NCBI GenBank assembly: GCA_040222455.1
Contig: JAVKDD010000008.1
Coordinates: 253,696 to 317,695, forward strand
Reading direction: 5' to 3'
DNA: 64,000 nt
Origin: RHLJ01 sp040222455
GTDB taxonomy: Bacteria > Bacteroidota > Rhodothermia > Balneolales > Balneolaceae
Shown: piece after piece, positions 42,838 through 51,808 of the stretch
Layout of the letters: every line of letters begins with the position of its first letter
Numbering within the stretch: the first letter of the stretch is position 1
Translations under genes and position numbers: made by a program
Notes under the pieces: model-generated
What the model saw: only the letters and a program-made list of their open reading frames with translations
Told to the model about the DNA's origin: nothing
Databases searched by the model: none

Positions 42838-43239
42838 CTACTTCACAACTGTAATTAATCCATCAAAGCGAGCAATAATGTAGTTGCTTACTCCACCTGG
42901 TTTATCATCATGGATATCCCATTTAAAATCAGCTCCACCAATTAAGATGTGATCGCATCCTAATTCTTTGGCAGTATCAACAATTGTTGGACCCGGTGGT
43001 CCTATTCTTACTTCCAGCTTTGGTTCTAAGTCTGCTCCTCCCTCTTCCTCGAAAAGAAACTTCGCCATTTCTACAATACCAAGCGCTATATCTTCGGTCT
43101 CTTTTTCAGTAGCTATTACTAAGAGTGTTACCTCTGGCTTTTTAGTAAGCTGAGAACTTAACAAGCCCGCATGCTTTACTGCTTCACTTGCATATTTACT
43201 ACCATTTGTAGCTATTAACCATTTTGTAGGGAAACTCAT
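42838..43239 (-). CDS. universal stress protein (UspA) domain protein
   Basis: A single UspA domain of 133 residues: KWLIATNGSKYASEAVKHAGLL at the start and GCDHILIGGADFKWDI at the C-terminal half. The classical ATP-binding G-x2-G-x9-G-S/T motif is only partly present: IGGADFKWDIHDDKPGGVSNYI has G-G and a later S-N, so ATP binding is doubtful. The position of GPPGPTIVDTAKE matches the helix before that motif. It may help stress survival. It has its own leader and converges on the TIM-barrel gene. Confidence 0.82.
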   Translation of the reverse strand: MSFPTKWLIATNGSKYASEAVKHAGLLSSQLTKKPEVTLLVIATEKETEDIALGIVEMAKFLFEEEGGADLEPKLEVRIGPPGPTIVDTAKELGCDHILIGGADFKWDIHDDKPGGVSNYIIARFDGLITVVK

Positions 43240-43349
43240 ACATTTTCTTTTTTTGTTAGGTACATTTTACTATTTCTACTCATTAGTTGAAATTAAATTT
43301 CCAACATATCCGCTGAAAGCCATTCCTAACATTACTATCTTTACCCCCT

Positions 43350-44765
43350 ATGAATTTTGAGTACGATATTCCAAAAAAACATCTATCTGTTTTTGAAATT
43401 ATAAGTGATGCCGGGGATTCTTTAAACCAACCTGTTTATGTGGTGGGTGGTTATGTTCGTGATTTTTATTTAAACAGGTTAAAAGATGATCCTGATATCG
43501 ATTTTGTTACACTCGGTTCAGGAATTAAACTTGCTAAAAAAATTCACTCTAAACTTCCGGGGGCATCACTCGCCGTTTATAAACAGTTTGGTACCGCTCA
43601 AGTTAAAATAGATGATCTTGAGCTTGAATTTGTAGGTGCACGAAAAGAAAGCTATCGCAGAGATTCGCGAAAACCCATTGTTGAAGATGGAACTTTGAAA
43701 GACGATCAACTGAGACGGGATTTAACGATTAATGCACTTTCTTGGTCTTTAAATAAAGACGATCTCGGGCTTTTAAACGATCCTTTTGGAGGAATGAGAG
43801 ATTTAAAGGATGGTATAATTCGAACCCCAATTGATCCCGAACAAACTTTTAGCGACGACCCGCTTCGGATGATGCGTGCCATCCGTTTTGCTACACAGCT
43901 CAATTTCCATATTCATGATGATACATTCAAAGCCATTAAAAATATGGCGAACAGAATCAATATCATTTCTAAAGAAAGAGTAATTGAAGAGCTGAATAAA
44001 ATTATTCTGTCTAAAAAGCCTTCTGTTGGCTTTGCAATGCTTTTTAAAACCGAGCTTTTGAATCAGTTTTTTCCAGAAATGGTAGACCTTCATGGAGTTA
44101 AAGAAATTGACGGACAACGCCATAAAGATAATTTCTGGCATACTCTACAAGTGTTAGATAATGTTGCTGAAGTTAGCGACAATCTTTGGTTACGATGGGC
44201 AGCCATTATGCACGACATTGCCAAGCCCCCCACTCAACGTTTTGATAAAACCGTAGGCTGGACATTCCATGGGCATGATGCACTTGGCGCTGTATGGACT
44301 AAGCGCATCTTTAAGCGCCTTAATCTTCCTTTAGATGAACGGATGCGATATGTTCAAAAATTGGTTCGCCTTCATTTACGACCCATTGCCTTAGTTTCAG
44401 AAGAAGTAAGTGATAGTGCAATTCGTCGCCTTATTTTTGATGCCGGAAATGATATAGATGATTTAATGAAATTATGTCGAGCTGATATCACCAGCAAAAA
44501 TGAACATAAAGTTGAGCGATTTCAGGAAAACTTTAATCAGGTTGAGAAAAAGATAGTTGCGGTAGAAAAGAAAGATCGAATTAGAAACTGGAAAAACCCG
44601 TTAACAGGAGATGAGATTATGGGCGCACTGGAAATTGAGCCTAGTAAAACCATAGGTGACATTAAAAACGCAATTAAAGAAGCTATTTTGAATGGTGAAA
44701 TTCCAAATGACCACGACGCCGCCTTCGAATACATGATGAAAAATAAAGAGGTTTTTTTAAAATGA
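43350..44765 (+). CDS. cca: CCA tRNA nucleotidyltransferase with HD domain
   Basis: A 471-residue class II enzyme that adds or repairs tRNA CCA ends. The nucleotidyltransferase motif VGGYVRDFYLNRLKDDPDIDFVTLG carries the two catalytic Asp residues. EFVGARKESY, RRDLTINALSW and DDPLRMMRAIRFATQL follow. An HD domain is present near residues 260-345 with HNFWHTLQVLDNV-like DNFWHTLQV and AAIMHDIAKPP, so phosphohydrolase activity is likely. The stop overlaps ispE by four bases (ATGA), giving coupled translation. Confidence 0.95.
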   Translation: MNFEYDIPKKHLSVFEIISDAGDSLNQPVYVVGGYVRDFYLNRLKDDPDIDFVTLGSGIKLAKKIHSKLPGASLAVYKQFGTAQVKIDDLELEFVGARKESYRRDSRKPIVEDGTLKDDQLRRDLTINALSWSLNKDDLGLLNDPFGGMRDLKDGIIRTPIDPEQTFSDDPLRMMRAIRFATQLNFHIHDDTFKAIKNMANRINIISKERVIEELNKIILSKKPSVGFAMLFKTELLNQFFPEMVDLHGVKEIDGQRHKDNFWHTLQVLDNVAEVSDNLWLRWAAIMHDIAKPPTQRFDKTVGWTFHGHDALGAVWTKRIFKRLNLPLDERMRYVQKLVRLHLRPIALVSEEVSDSAIRRLIFDAGNDIDDLMKLCRADITSKNEHKVERFQENFNQVEKKIVAVEKKDRIRNWKNPLTGDEIMGALEIEPSKTIGDIKNAIKEAILNGEIPNDHDAAFEYMMKNKEVFLK

Positions 44766-45637
44766 AAGAACTCTGGATTTCCGATTCTTATGCAAAAATA
44801 AACTTGGGACTCAATGTACTTGAACGCCTTCCGAATGGATATCATACCATTGAAACAGGGTTTTGTTTTATTGAATGGAGTGATCGTTTTGAAATCAGCA
44901 CGTCTAGTAAAATGGAACTGGAAATGAGTGATCAAAAAATACCCGTTGATGATTCTAACCTGATTGTGAAAGCTGTTAAAATTCTACAAAAAGAAGCTGG
45001 ACTTAGAGACGAGTTCAAAATTTCAGTTCAAAAAAACATCCCTTCTGGTGCTGGTTTGGGCGGAGGTAGCAGTAATGCAGCAACCACCCTCAGAATGATT
45101 AATAAAATTGCTAACCTGGGTTTATCAAATAATGATTTAGCCTCGCTTGGCAAACAATTAGGTGCTGATGTACCCTTCTTTGTACATGGTAAACCGGGTA
45201 TCGGAACTGGATTGGGAGACGAAATTGAAATCCTGGACATTCAACCTGAAGCATATATCGTAACATCATTTCCAAATATTGAAAGTAAAACACCGGAGGC
45301 TTATCAGTACTGTGAACCTTTAGGTGAGCCTGATTTTTCGCTAAAGAACATTCTTTTGGAAGACGACATTGAAGAATGGCATTACTTACTTCAAAATCAT
45401 TTAGAACCAGCCGTTTTCCCCCGTTTAGAACTTGTTGGAAATCTCAAAGACCAATTTTATGATTTTGGTGCTGCGTATGCCTCTATGAGTGGAAGCGGTT
45501 CCTCTGTTTTTGGTATTTTTATACAGGATTTTGTTGCTATTAATGCCTATGAGTCGTTTCATAAGCTCGACTTTCCAGCTAATTTAACCCGCCCACATTT
45601 TGTGCCGGATTTAGGGGTTTATAAAAAAGAATATTGA
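44762..45637 (+). CDS. ispE: 4-diphosphocytidyl-2-C-methyl-D-erythritol kinase
   Basis: A 291-residue GHMP kinase of the MEP isoprenoid pathway. Conserved segments: AKINLGLNVLERLPNGYHTIETGF at the N-terminus, IPSGAGLGGGSSNAATTLR (ATP loop), and LGADVPFFVHGKPGIGTGLGDE. The C-terminal MSGSGSSVFGIF segment is typical. The ATG overlaps the cca stop. A MEP-pathway gene fits the Gram-negative chromosome picture. Confidence 0.96.
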   Translation: MKELWISDSYAKINLGLNVLERLPNGYHTIETGFCFIEWSDRFEISTSSKMELEMSDQKIPVDDSNLIVKAVKILQKEAGLRDEFKISVQKNIPSGAGLGGGSSNAATTLRMINKIANLGLSNNDLASLGKQLGADVPFFVHGKPGIGTGLGDEIEILDIQPEAYIVTSFPNIESKTPEAYQYCEPLGEPDFSLKNILLEDDIEEWHYLLQNHLEPAVFPRLELVGNLKDQFYDFGAAYASMSGSGSSVFGIFIQDFVAINAYESFHKLDFPANLTRPHFVPDLGVYKKEY

Positions 45638-45694
45638 TTGTGTAGTATTTAAAATTATTTACACGAAATTACGGAATAACAACACTTTAGAATA

Positions 45695-48172
45695 ATGAGC
45701 AAAACAAAAAAAACCAATATCGCCGTGCGCTCCGGCTTAAATAAAGATTCGCTAAGACAAGACATTAAATTACACTTAAGGCATACCCTTGCTAAAGATG
45801 AATTCTCAAAAACGAATTGGGATAACTATCGAAGTGTAGTGTTAACTATTATGGATCGTCTTCATGATAAATGGATAAACACTCAACAAACCTATCATAA
45901 AACTGGAGTTAAGCGAGCATATTACCTGTCGATGGAATATCTGATTGGCCGCTTACTCGATAATATGGTTGTAAACCTAAATGTTCAGGATGAAGTAGCC
46001 GAAGCGTGCGCCGATCTTGGCTTAGATTATGATGAAATCAGAAATGCAGAGTGGGATGCCGGGCTTGGAAATGGGGGACTAGGACGTCTTGCAGCTTGTT
46101 TTCTTGATTCGATGGCAACAATTGGAGTGCCTGCTACAGGTTATGGTCTTCGATATGATTATGGAATGTTCTATCAGAAAATTGAAAATGGTTTTCAGAT
46201 TGAAAAGCCGGATCTTTGGTTGAGATATGGGAACCCTTGGGATGTTGTACGTCCTAAGATTCAGTATCCAGTGGAGTTTTATGGACATCAAAACATGTTC
46301 GAAAAACCATCAGGTGAAATTGAGTACAAGTGGGAAAACACGAAAAAAGTACTCGCAGTAGCTTATGATACTCCAATACCCGGTTATGATAATGGCATTG
46401 TAAATAATCTCCGTTTATGGAAAGCTGAGTCGGATACCGCTATCGATCTTCAGAGTTTTAATCAAGGCCAATACATTGATGCTGTTAGAGACAATCAGCT
46501 TGAACAAAATATTACCCGCGTACTTTATCCTAACGATAAAATGTTTGTAGGGCAGGAGTTGAGACTGAAACAGGAATATTTCTTAGTTTCTGCCTCGATG
46601 CAAGACATTTTGAGAAGGTTTAAAAACCAAACAAATGACTGGACTAAACTTCCTCAAAAAGTAGCCATTCAATGTAACGACACGCATCCGAACCTGGCTA
46701 TTCCTGAGTTAATGAGAGTATTGCTTGACGATGTTGATATGACCTGGGACAAAGCTTGGGACATCACGTTAAACACGATGGCTTATACCAATCATACGCT
46801 ATTGCCAGAAGCTCTTGAAAAATGGCCAGTTTCTTTAGTACGGAGCCTTCTTCCACGTCATTTAAATATCATTTATGAAATAAATCATCGCTTTATGGAC
46901 AGTATCAAAGTAAAATTTGGTAATGATAAAGGGCGAATGAACAGGATGAGTATTATTAGTGAGGGGGAAAACCCTGTGGTTCACATGGCGCATCTCGGTA
47001 TAGTTGGAGCGAAAAAAGTTAATGGTGTTGCCGCTTTGCACTCGCGCTTACTTAAAGAATCGATGTTTAAAGATTTTGATGAAATGTATCCAGATAAATT
47101 CACCAACAAAACAAATGGGATTACTCCACGGCGTTGGTTGAAGCAATGTAATACTGAACTCTCTGCTCTTATTTCAGAGAACATAGGTAACAAATGGATT
47201 ACTGATCTTGATGAGCTTCAAAAGCTGGCTCCACTTGCTGAAGACAAAAAATTCCAGAAGGCATTTGCGAAGATTAAGCTAAACAACAAGAAAAAACTAG
47301 CTAAGTACATCAAAGACACCATGGATATTGATGTTGATCCAAAATCGCTCTTTGATATTCAGATTAAAAGAATTCATGAATACAAACGTCAATTAATGGC
47401 TGCGTTACATGTAATTACTTTATACAATCGACTAAAAGAAAATCCCGATCTTGACATTGTTCCTCGTACTGTGATATTTGGTGGAAAAGCGGCTCCTGGT
47501 TATACCATGGCAAAAAATCACATCAAGTTGATAAACGCTATTGGTGAAAAAGTAAATAACGATCCCGCAACTAAAGATAAACTTAAGTGCATTTTTCTTC
47601 AGAATTACCGAGTTACTTTAGCTGAGATGATGATTCCTGCGGCAAATCTTTCTGAGCAAATCTCTACGGCTGGAATGGAAGCTTCTGGTACTGGAAACAT
47701 GAAATTTGCCTTAAATGGAGCCCTTACCATCGGAACATTAGATGGAGCCAATGTGGAAATTAAAGAAGAAGTAGGTGATGATAATATCTTTATCTTTGGA
47801 CTTGAAGTTGAGGATGTAGCTGAGCTTCGAAGATCTGGGTATAATCCTCAAACTTATTATAATAGTAATCCAGAGTTGATGAGAGCCTTAGATCAAATCC
47901 GTGATGGGTTCTTTTCTCCAGAAGATAAAACTCTTTTCCACCCAATAATTAACGCCCTGCTTCATGAAGGTGATTACTTTATGGTTCTTGCTGATTACGA
48001 AGCGTATGTAAAAGCACAAGAAGAAGTTGACCAAGTGTACCGGGTAGAAACTGAATGGAATAAAAAAGCCATTTTGAACGTTGCACGAGTTGGCAAATTT
48101 TCGAGTGATCGAACCATCAAAGACTATAACGATGAGATTTGGCATACCGATTTAGTTAAACTAAAGAAGTAA
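45695..48172 (+). CDS. glgP: glycogen/starch/alpha-glucan phosphorylase
   Basis: An 825-residue GT35 enzyme that releases glucose 1-phosphate from glucan ends. The match is strong along the length: VKRAYYLSMEYLIGRLL, GLGNGGLGRLAACFLDSMAT, YGLRYDYGMF, AIQCNDTHPNLAIPELMR, KTNGITPRRWL, QIKRIHEYKRQLM and the PLP-binding loop SGTGNMKFALNGALTIGTLDG with K670. The mammalian-type phosphorylation and AMP sites are not expected. A terminator follows 22 bases after the stop. It belongs functionally with glgB and malQ, encoded 8-10 kb away. Confidence 0.98.
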   Translation: MSKTKKTNIAVRSGLNKDSLRQDIKLHLRHTLAKDEFSKTNWDNYRSVVLTIMDRLHDKWINTQQTYHKTGVKRAYYLSMEYLIGRLLDNMVVNLNVQDEVAEACADLGLDYDEIRNAEWDAGLGNGGLGRLAACFLDSMATIGVPATGYGLRYDYGMFYQKIENGFQIEKPDLWLRYGNPWDVVRPKIQYPVEFYGHQNMFEKPSGEIEYKWENTKKVLAVAYDTPIPGYDNGIVNNLRLWKAESDTAIDLQSFNQGQYIDAVRDNQLEQNITRVLYPNDKMFVGQELRLKQEYFLVSASMQDILRRFKNQTNDWTKLPQKVAIQCNDTHPNLAIPELMRVLLDDVDMTWDKAWDITLNTMAYTNHTLLPEALEKWPVSLVRSLLPRHLNIIYEINHRFMDSIKVKFGNDKGRMNRMSIISEGENPVVHMAHLGIVGAKKVNGVAALHSRLLKESMFKDFDEMYPDKFTNKTNGITPRRWLKQCNTELSALISENIGNKWITDLDELQKLAPLAEDKKFQKAFAKIKLNNKKKLAKYIKDTMDIDVDPKSLFDIQIKRIHEYKRQLMAALHVITLYNRLKENPDLDIVPRTVIFGGKAAPGYTMAKNHIKLINAIGEKVNNDPATKDKLKCIFLQNYRVTLAEMMIPAANLSEQISTAGMEASGTGNMKFALNGALTIGTLDGANVEIKEEVGDDNIFIFGLEVEDVAELRRSGYNPQTYYNSNPELMRALDQIRDGFFSPEDKTLFHPIINALLHEGDYFMVLADYEAYVKAQEEVDQVYRVETEWNKKAILNVARVGKFSSDRTIKDYNDEIWHTDLVKLKK

Positions 48173-48194
48173 ATTTATTGTACTAAATACTTGA

Positions 48195-48229
48195 AACCGA
48201 AGTAGAACTATACCTACTTCGGTTTTTTT
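48195..48229 (+). terminator. rho-independent terminator of glgP
   Basis: AACCGAAGTAG (48195-48205) pairs with CTACTTCGGTT (48214-48224) over an 8-base loop, and the stem runs into a T tract to 48229. Confidence 0.92.
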
Positions 48230-48267
48230 GTACATTAAACTTTTTCAATGATATTAATAGTTAACAA

Positions 48268-49224
48268 ATGAACGAGCTTTTAAGCCAAACTCCTGATTCC
48301 ATTGCAAACGATTCTTTGTTCAGTCAATCCGACTCTACACTTGTTATTCCAAATCCTACTGATTACTCCATTTCCGAGATTTTTATTTATTTAAAAGATT
48401 TTTTGAATGTGACGCTATTTGAGATTCAAAATACGCCCGTCACATTCATGTCTTTGATTATTTTTATTCTATTCATTATTGGGTTTTCTTTTCTAGCCTC
48501 ATTTATAAAACGGCTCTTGAATCGAAGAGTACTTCCCAAATTTATCAAAGATAGTGGGCTACGATATACACTTGCGAGAATGTCTCAATATGTGATTGTT
48601 ATAATGGGATTGTTTATTTCTTTTCAGTTTTTGGGAATTGATTTAACTGGGTTAGCCGTTATATTCGGTTTCCTTTCCGTTGGTATTGGTTTTGGGCTCC
48701 AGAATGTGACCTCAAATTTTATCTCAGGGTTAATAGTACTTTTTGAACGACCCATAAGTGTAGGAGATCGGGTAGAGGTAAACGATATAGAGGGCGATGT
48801 GCAGGAAATAAACATTCGTTCTACCAAAGTAAAAACATTAGATAATATCTCTATTATTGTTCCAAATTCGCAGTTCGTTTCACAAAATGTAGTAAACTAT
48901 TCTCATGGAGATCCAACTTATAGACTTTCGATTGATGTAGGCGTTGCCTATGGCTCCGATTTAGAAGACGTTCTTAAAGCATTAAATGAAGTTGCTGAAG
49001 AAAGTAGTAATGTACTTAAGACACCAAAGCATGATGTACATTTACGTAATTTTGGTGATTCATCCTGGGATATGAAGCTTTTGGTATGGATACCTGATGT
49101 GAAAAATAAATACATCATTCAAAATGAATTGAATCAAGCGATTGTTCGAAAATTTAAAGCAATGGGCATCGAAATTCCATTCCCACAACGAGATATAAAT
49201 TTCAGGAATTCGATTCCAAATTAA
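48268..49224 (+). CDS. MscS family mechanosensitive channel
   Basis: A 318-residue small-conductance channel. After about 45 variable residues there are three membrane segments (VTFMSLIIFILFIIGFSFLASF, MSQYVIVIMGLFISFQFLG, and the pore helix LAVIFGFLSVGIGFGLQNVTSNFISG). The cytoplasmic beta domain has LFERPISVGDRVEVNDIEGDVQEINIRST, VIVPNSQFVSQNVVNYSH and the C-terminal AIVRKFKAMGIEIPFPQRDI. It releases pressure during osmotic downshock. It starts 38 bases past the glgP terminator. Confidence 0.96.
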   Translation: MNELLSQTPDSIANDSLFSQSDSTLVIPNPTDYSISEIFIYLKDFLNVTLFEIQNTPVTFMSLIIFILFIIGFSFLASFIKRLLNRRVLPKFIKDSGLRYTLARMSQYVIVIMGLFISFQFLGIDLTGLAVIFGFLSVGIGFGLQNVTSNFISGLIVLFERPISVGDRVEVNDIEGDVQEINIRSTKVKTLDNISIIVPNSQFVSQNVVNYSHGDPTYRLSIDVGVAYGSDLEDVLKALNEVAEESSNVLKTPKHDVHLRNFGDSSWDMKLLVWIPDVKNKYIIQNELNQAIVRKFKAMGIEIPFPQRDINFRNSIPN

Positions 49225-49230
49225 GACAAA

Positions 49231-49269
49231 CCTTTGAATCCAAAGGAATCAGATTCTAGCTCCTGATTC
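49231..49269. terminator. tandem hairpins after the MscS gene
   Basis: CCTTTG (49231-49236) pairs with CAAAGG (49241-49246), and GAATCAG (49246-49252) pairs with CTGATTC (49263-49269). They follow the stop directly and lead into TTGCTGTTTTC, a weak T-rich tail. They probably reduce read-through into the cupredoxin gene. Confidence 0.45.
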
Positions 49270-49315
49270 TTGCTGTTTTCTAGTATTTTAGCTTAATTCA
49301 TCTAAACTTTTTCAG

Positions 49316-50014
49316 ATGAAATTACACGCTTTTATACTTCCAATTCTATTTGCACTAATCATCGGTCTATTTAGTTCTGATGCAAGTGATATTCGAACCA
49401 AGAATGTTTCAATTAATACAGGCTCTGTCGAAGGCGTCGCTTTGTTAGCACCTAAAAATCAACCTGTTCGATTTGGTGGTGGATTTTATGGTAGACCAAC
49501 TTCATCTAATTCCAGTCAGGCTTCTTCAGATTCGATTTTAGTAGTGCTTAAAGGAGAATCAGTACATTTAGAAAACTCGGATAGATTTCAAGTTTTAAAC
49601 CAAAAGGATCAGGAGTTTATGCCATCTTTATTACCTGTTACTCTTGGTGAAAAGGTTCGAATAAAAAACTCAGACCCTGTTTATCACAACGTATTTAGCT
49701 TAACCAGCCCTAATAAGTTCGATGTAGGTCGACGACCCAAAGGAGAACATTTCGATGTTACTTTTGATAAAGCCGGCGTTGTAGATGTTTTCTGTGATAT
49801 ACATAGTAATATGTACGCAATTATTTATGTATTACCAGAAGGAACCGTTGCCTGGACAAAAATAAAAAGTGGTGATTCTTTTTCTTTTCAAAATATTTCT
49901 GCTGGTTCTTATGAACTATCACTTTTTGCATTGGGCTATAAAGAAAATACTACACAAATAAATGTTCATGACGGTGAGGCTTTTCAAACCGGAGCGATAA
50001 CTATAAATCCATAA
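49316..50014 (+). CDS. exported cupredoxin (plastocyanin-like) protein
   Basis: A 232-residue exported protein with an N-terminal signal peptide (about 1-22). The central cupredoxin domain (about 95-185) shows the type 1 copper ligands: a His in PVYHNVFSL, then Cys, His and Met in V-F-C-D-I-H-S-N-M. The last 45 residues form a beta domain like the carboxypeptidase regulatory fold, with the NISAGSYELSLFALGYK pattern. The gene stops two bases before the cyclase gene, so the two are very probably co-translated. It may carry electrons or sense copper or redox state in the periplasm. Confidence 0.87.
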   Translation: MKLHAFILPILFALIIGLFSSDASDIRTKNVSINTGSVEGVALLAPKNQPVRFGGGFYGRPTSSNSSQASSDSILVVLKGESVHLENSDRFQVLNQKDQEFMPSLLPVTLGEKVRIKNSDPVYHNVFSLTSPNKFDVGRRPKGEHFDVTFDKAGVVDVFCDIHSNMYAIIYVLPEGTVAWTKIKSGDSFSFQNISAGSYELSLFALGYKENTTQINVHDGEAFQTGAITINP

Positions 50015-50016
50015 CT

Positions 50017-51807
50017 ATGAAGCCTTCTTTTTTCAGTATTAGATGGAAGCTTCTTTCAGGCTTTGTAGGGCTCATACTTATTACGGTAATTGTTCTTTTA
50101 CTTAGTGTTGGACAATTGGTAGAAACCAGAATCAAAAATGATATTCAATCTAATTTTGAACAAGCGGGAACTACTTTTGAAAGAATTCAGGATATTCGTT
50201 TACGTCAATTACGGCAAACCGCAATTCTACTTGCAGATGTTCCAAGTTTAAAGGCCGCCATTTCAACGGGAGATACTTCAACAGTGTCCCACAAAATAAA
50301 AAATGAGATTCGGTACCTTCTCGACTTTGACCCTATTATCCCTGATTCACTTATTCCTGAAAATTATTACTTAGATCCTGATTCTTCTGGTCTAATCTTG
50401 GTTTCTGATAAAGTTGGACTTCCATTAGGTCAACTCTCTACGCGCCCACTTCCCTCATTTTCAATTGCTGACAGGGCTGGTGTAACAGATGCGTTAAATG
50501 GAGAAATGCTCAATCAACCTTACATTTGGAAAGAAAATGATCGGTATTTCAATGTAATTAGCGTGCCAATATGGGCCGGTTATACCATTGTTGGAACGCT
50601 AAATTATGGGCTACCAATCCGACAAATTGAAACCCAACAACTTTCAAGCGATTTAAACATGGAAGTCATTTTCTATGTGGATGATCAGCTCCTTGCCACT
50701 ACTTTAGATGGGCTTAATAGTGATGATTTAAGTGTGTTAAATAAAAAAATGCACGACGCTACTTATGAGGTATTGAAAAGCAGACGCGCCCAAACTTCGG
50801 AAATCACCTTAAATAACGAAACATGGCTAGTTTATCTCGCTCCAATGTTCAAAATGCAGGATGAGATTGATGGTATTAAAGGATATTACGGAGTGGCTAA
50901 ATCTTTAAACCAAGCACTAATTCCCCTTCAAAATCTACAGTTAGTAATTTTTATTATTGGCCTTTTGGCAATTATAGCCTCTATTTTGATTAGCATTTTC
51001 TTAACGGGAAAAATCACACGCCCAATTCACTTATTAGTTGAAGGAGTAAAGCGAGTAGAAAAAGAAGATTTTAGTGAGAAAGTACCTGTTACTACTAATG
51101 ATGAAATCGGGACGTTAACCTCTGCATTTAACGGCTTGGTAGATGGTTTACGCCAACGATTATTAATGCTTAAGTTTGTATCTGAAGCCACACTTGATGC
51201 CATTCAAAAAAACCTGAGTAGAATTGAACCGGGAGGTGAGCGTAGAGAAATAACTGTTTTTTTCTCTGATATCAGAGGGTTTACTGCATGGAGCGAAAAG
51301 CATACACCTGAACAAGTAATTGATATGCTTAACAACCTCCTCAGCTTTCAGGCCGAATTAGTACACGAATTTGGTGGAGACGTGGATAAGTTTGTCGGTG
51401 ATGAACTTGTTGCTGTTTTTCAAGGGCCAGATAAAGATCAAAAAGCAGTCGAAGCTGCCATTCGGATTCAACAACAACTTCCATCCATGTTAAATAAAGA
51501 AGAAATGGAACTAGCTGTAGGTATTGGGATTAATAGTGGCGAAGCTGTGATGGGTGCCATGGGAAGTGAAAACAGAATGGACTATACCGTATTAGGAAAT
51601 ACAGTAAACCTTGGGGCACGACTTTGTTCGGCTGCAAAAAAGCATCAAATTCTGATTTCTAATAACGTTTTTCTAAATCTTGAAAGAAAAATACCAACTA
51701 AAGAGTTGGAAAGAATACAGGCTAAAGGAATTAAACATCCTGTACAGATTTTTGAAATTGATTGGCAACATCAAACGAAAGAATTACTCGAATTGAAGGA
51801 GGGTTAA
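50017..51807 (+). CDS. membrane adenylate/guanylate cyclase with HAMP domain
   Basis: A 596-residue class III cyclase. Membrane segment 1 spans about 13-30 and segment 2 about 307-330, enclosing a periplasmic sensor domain of about 270 residues of the Cache/CHASE type. HAMP covers about 331-385 and the catalytic domain about 407-575. The first metal Asp lies in FFSDIRGFTAW and the second in KFVGDELVAVF. The Lys before the second, and T in YTVLGNTVNLGARL, fit ATP rather than GTP, and the N and R of the transition-state motif are present. It is two bases after the cupredoxin gene and one base before the porin-like gene. Confidence 0.93.
   Translation: MKPSFFSIRWKLLSGFVGLILITVIVLLLSVGQLVETRIKNDIQSNFEQAGTTFERIQDIRLRQLRQTAILLADVPSLKAAISTGDTSTVSHKIKNEIRYLLDFDPIIPDSLIPENYYLDPDSSGLILVSDKVGLPLGQLSTRPLPSFSIADRAGVTDALNGEMLNQPYIWKENDRYFNVISVPIWAGYTIVGTLNYGLPIRQIETQQLSSDLNMEVIFYVDDQLLATTLDGLNSDDLSVLNKKMHDATYEVLKSRRAQTSEITLNNETWLVYLAPMFKMQDEIDGIKGYYGVAKSLNQALIPLQNLQLVIFIIGLLAIIASILISIFLTGKITRPIHLLVEGVKRVEKEDFSEKVPVTTNDEIGTLTSAFNGLVDGLRQRLLMLKFVSEATLDAIQKNLSRIEPGGERREITVFFSDIRGFTAWSEKHTPEQVIDMLNNLLSFQAELVHEFGGDVDKFVGDELVAVFQGPDKDQKAVEAAIRIQQQLPSMLNKEEMELAVGIGINSGEAVMGAMGSENRMDYTVLGNTVNLGARLCSAAKKHQILISNNVFLNLERKIPTKELERIQAKGIKHPVQIFEIDWQHQTKELLELKEG
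51796..51803 (+). promoter_or_regulatory. strong Shine-Dalgarno before the porin-like gene
   Basis: AAGGAGGG lies five bases before the ATG at 51809, inside the last codons of the cyclase gene. Most starts in the window have weak sites, so this strong one may raise porin yield relative to the cyclase. Confidence 0.7.
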
Positions 51808-51808
51808 G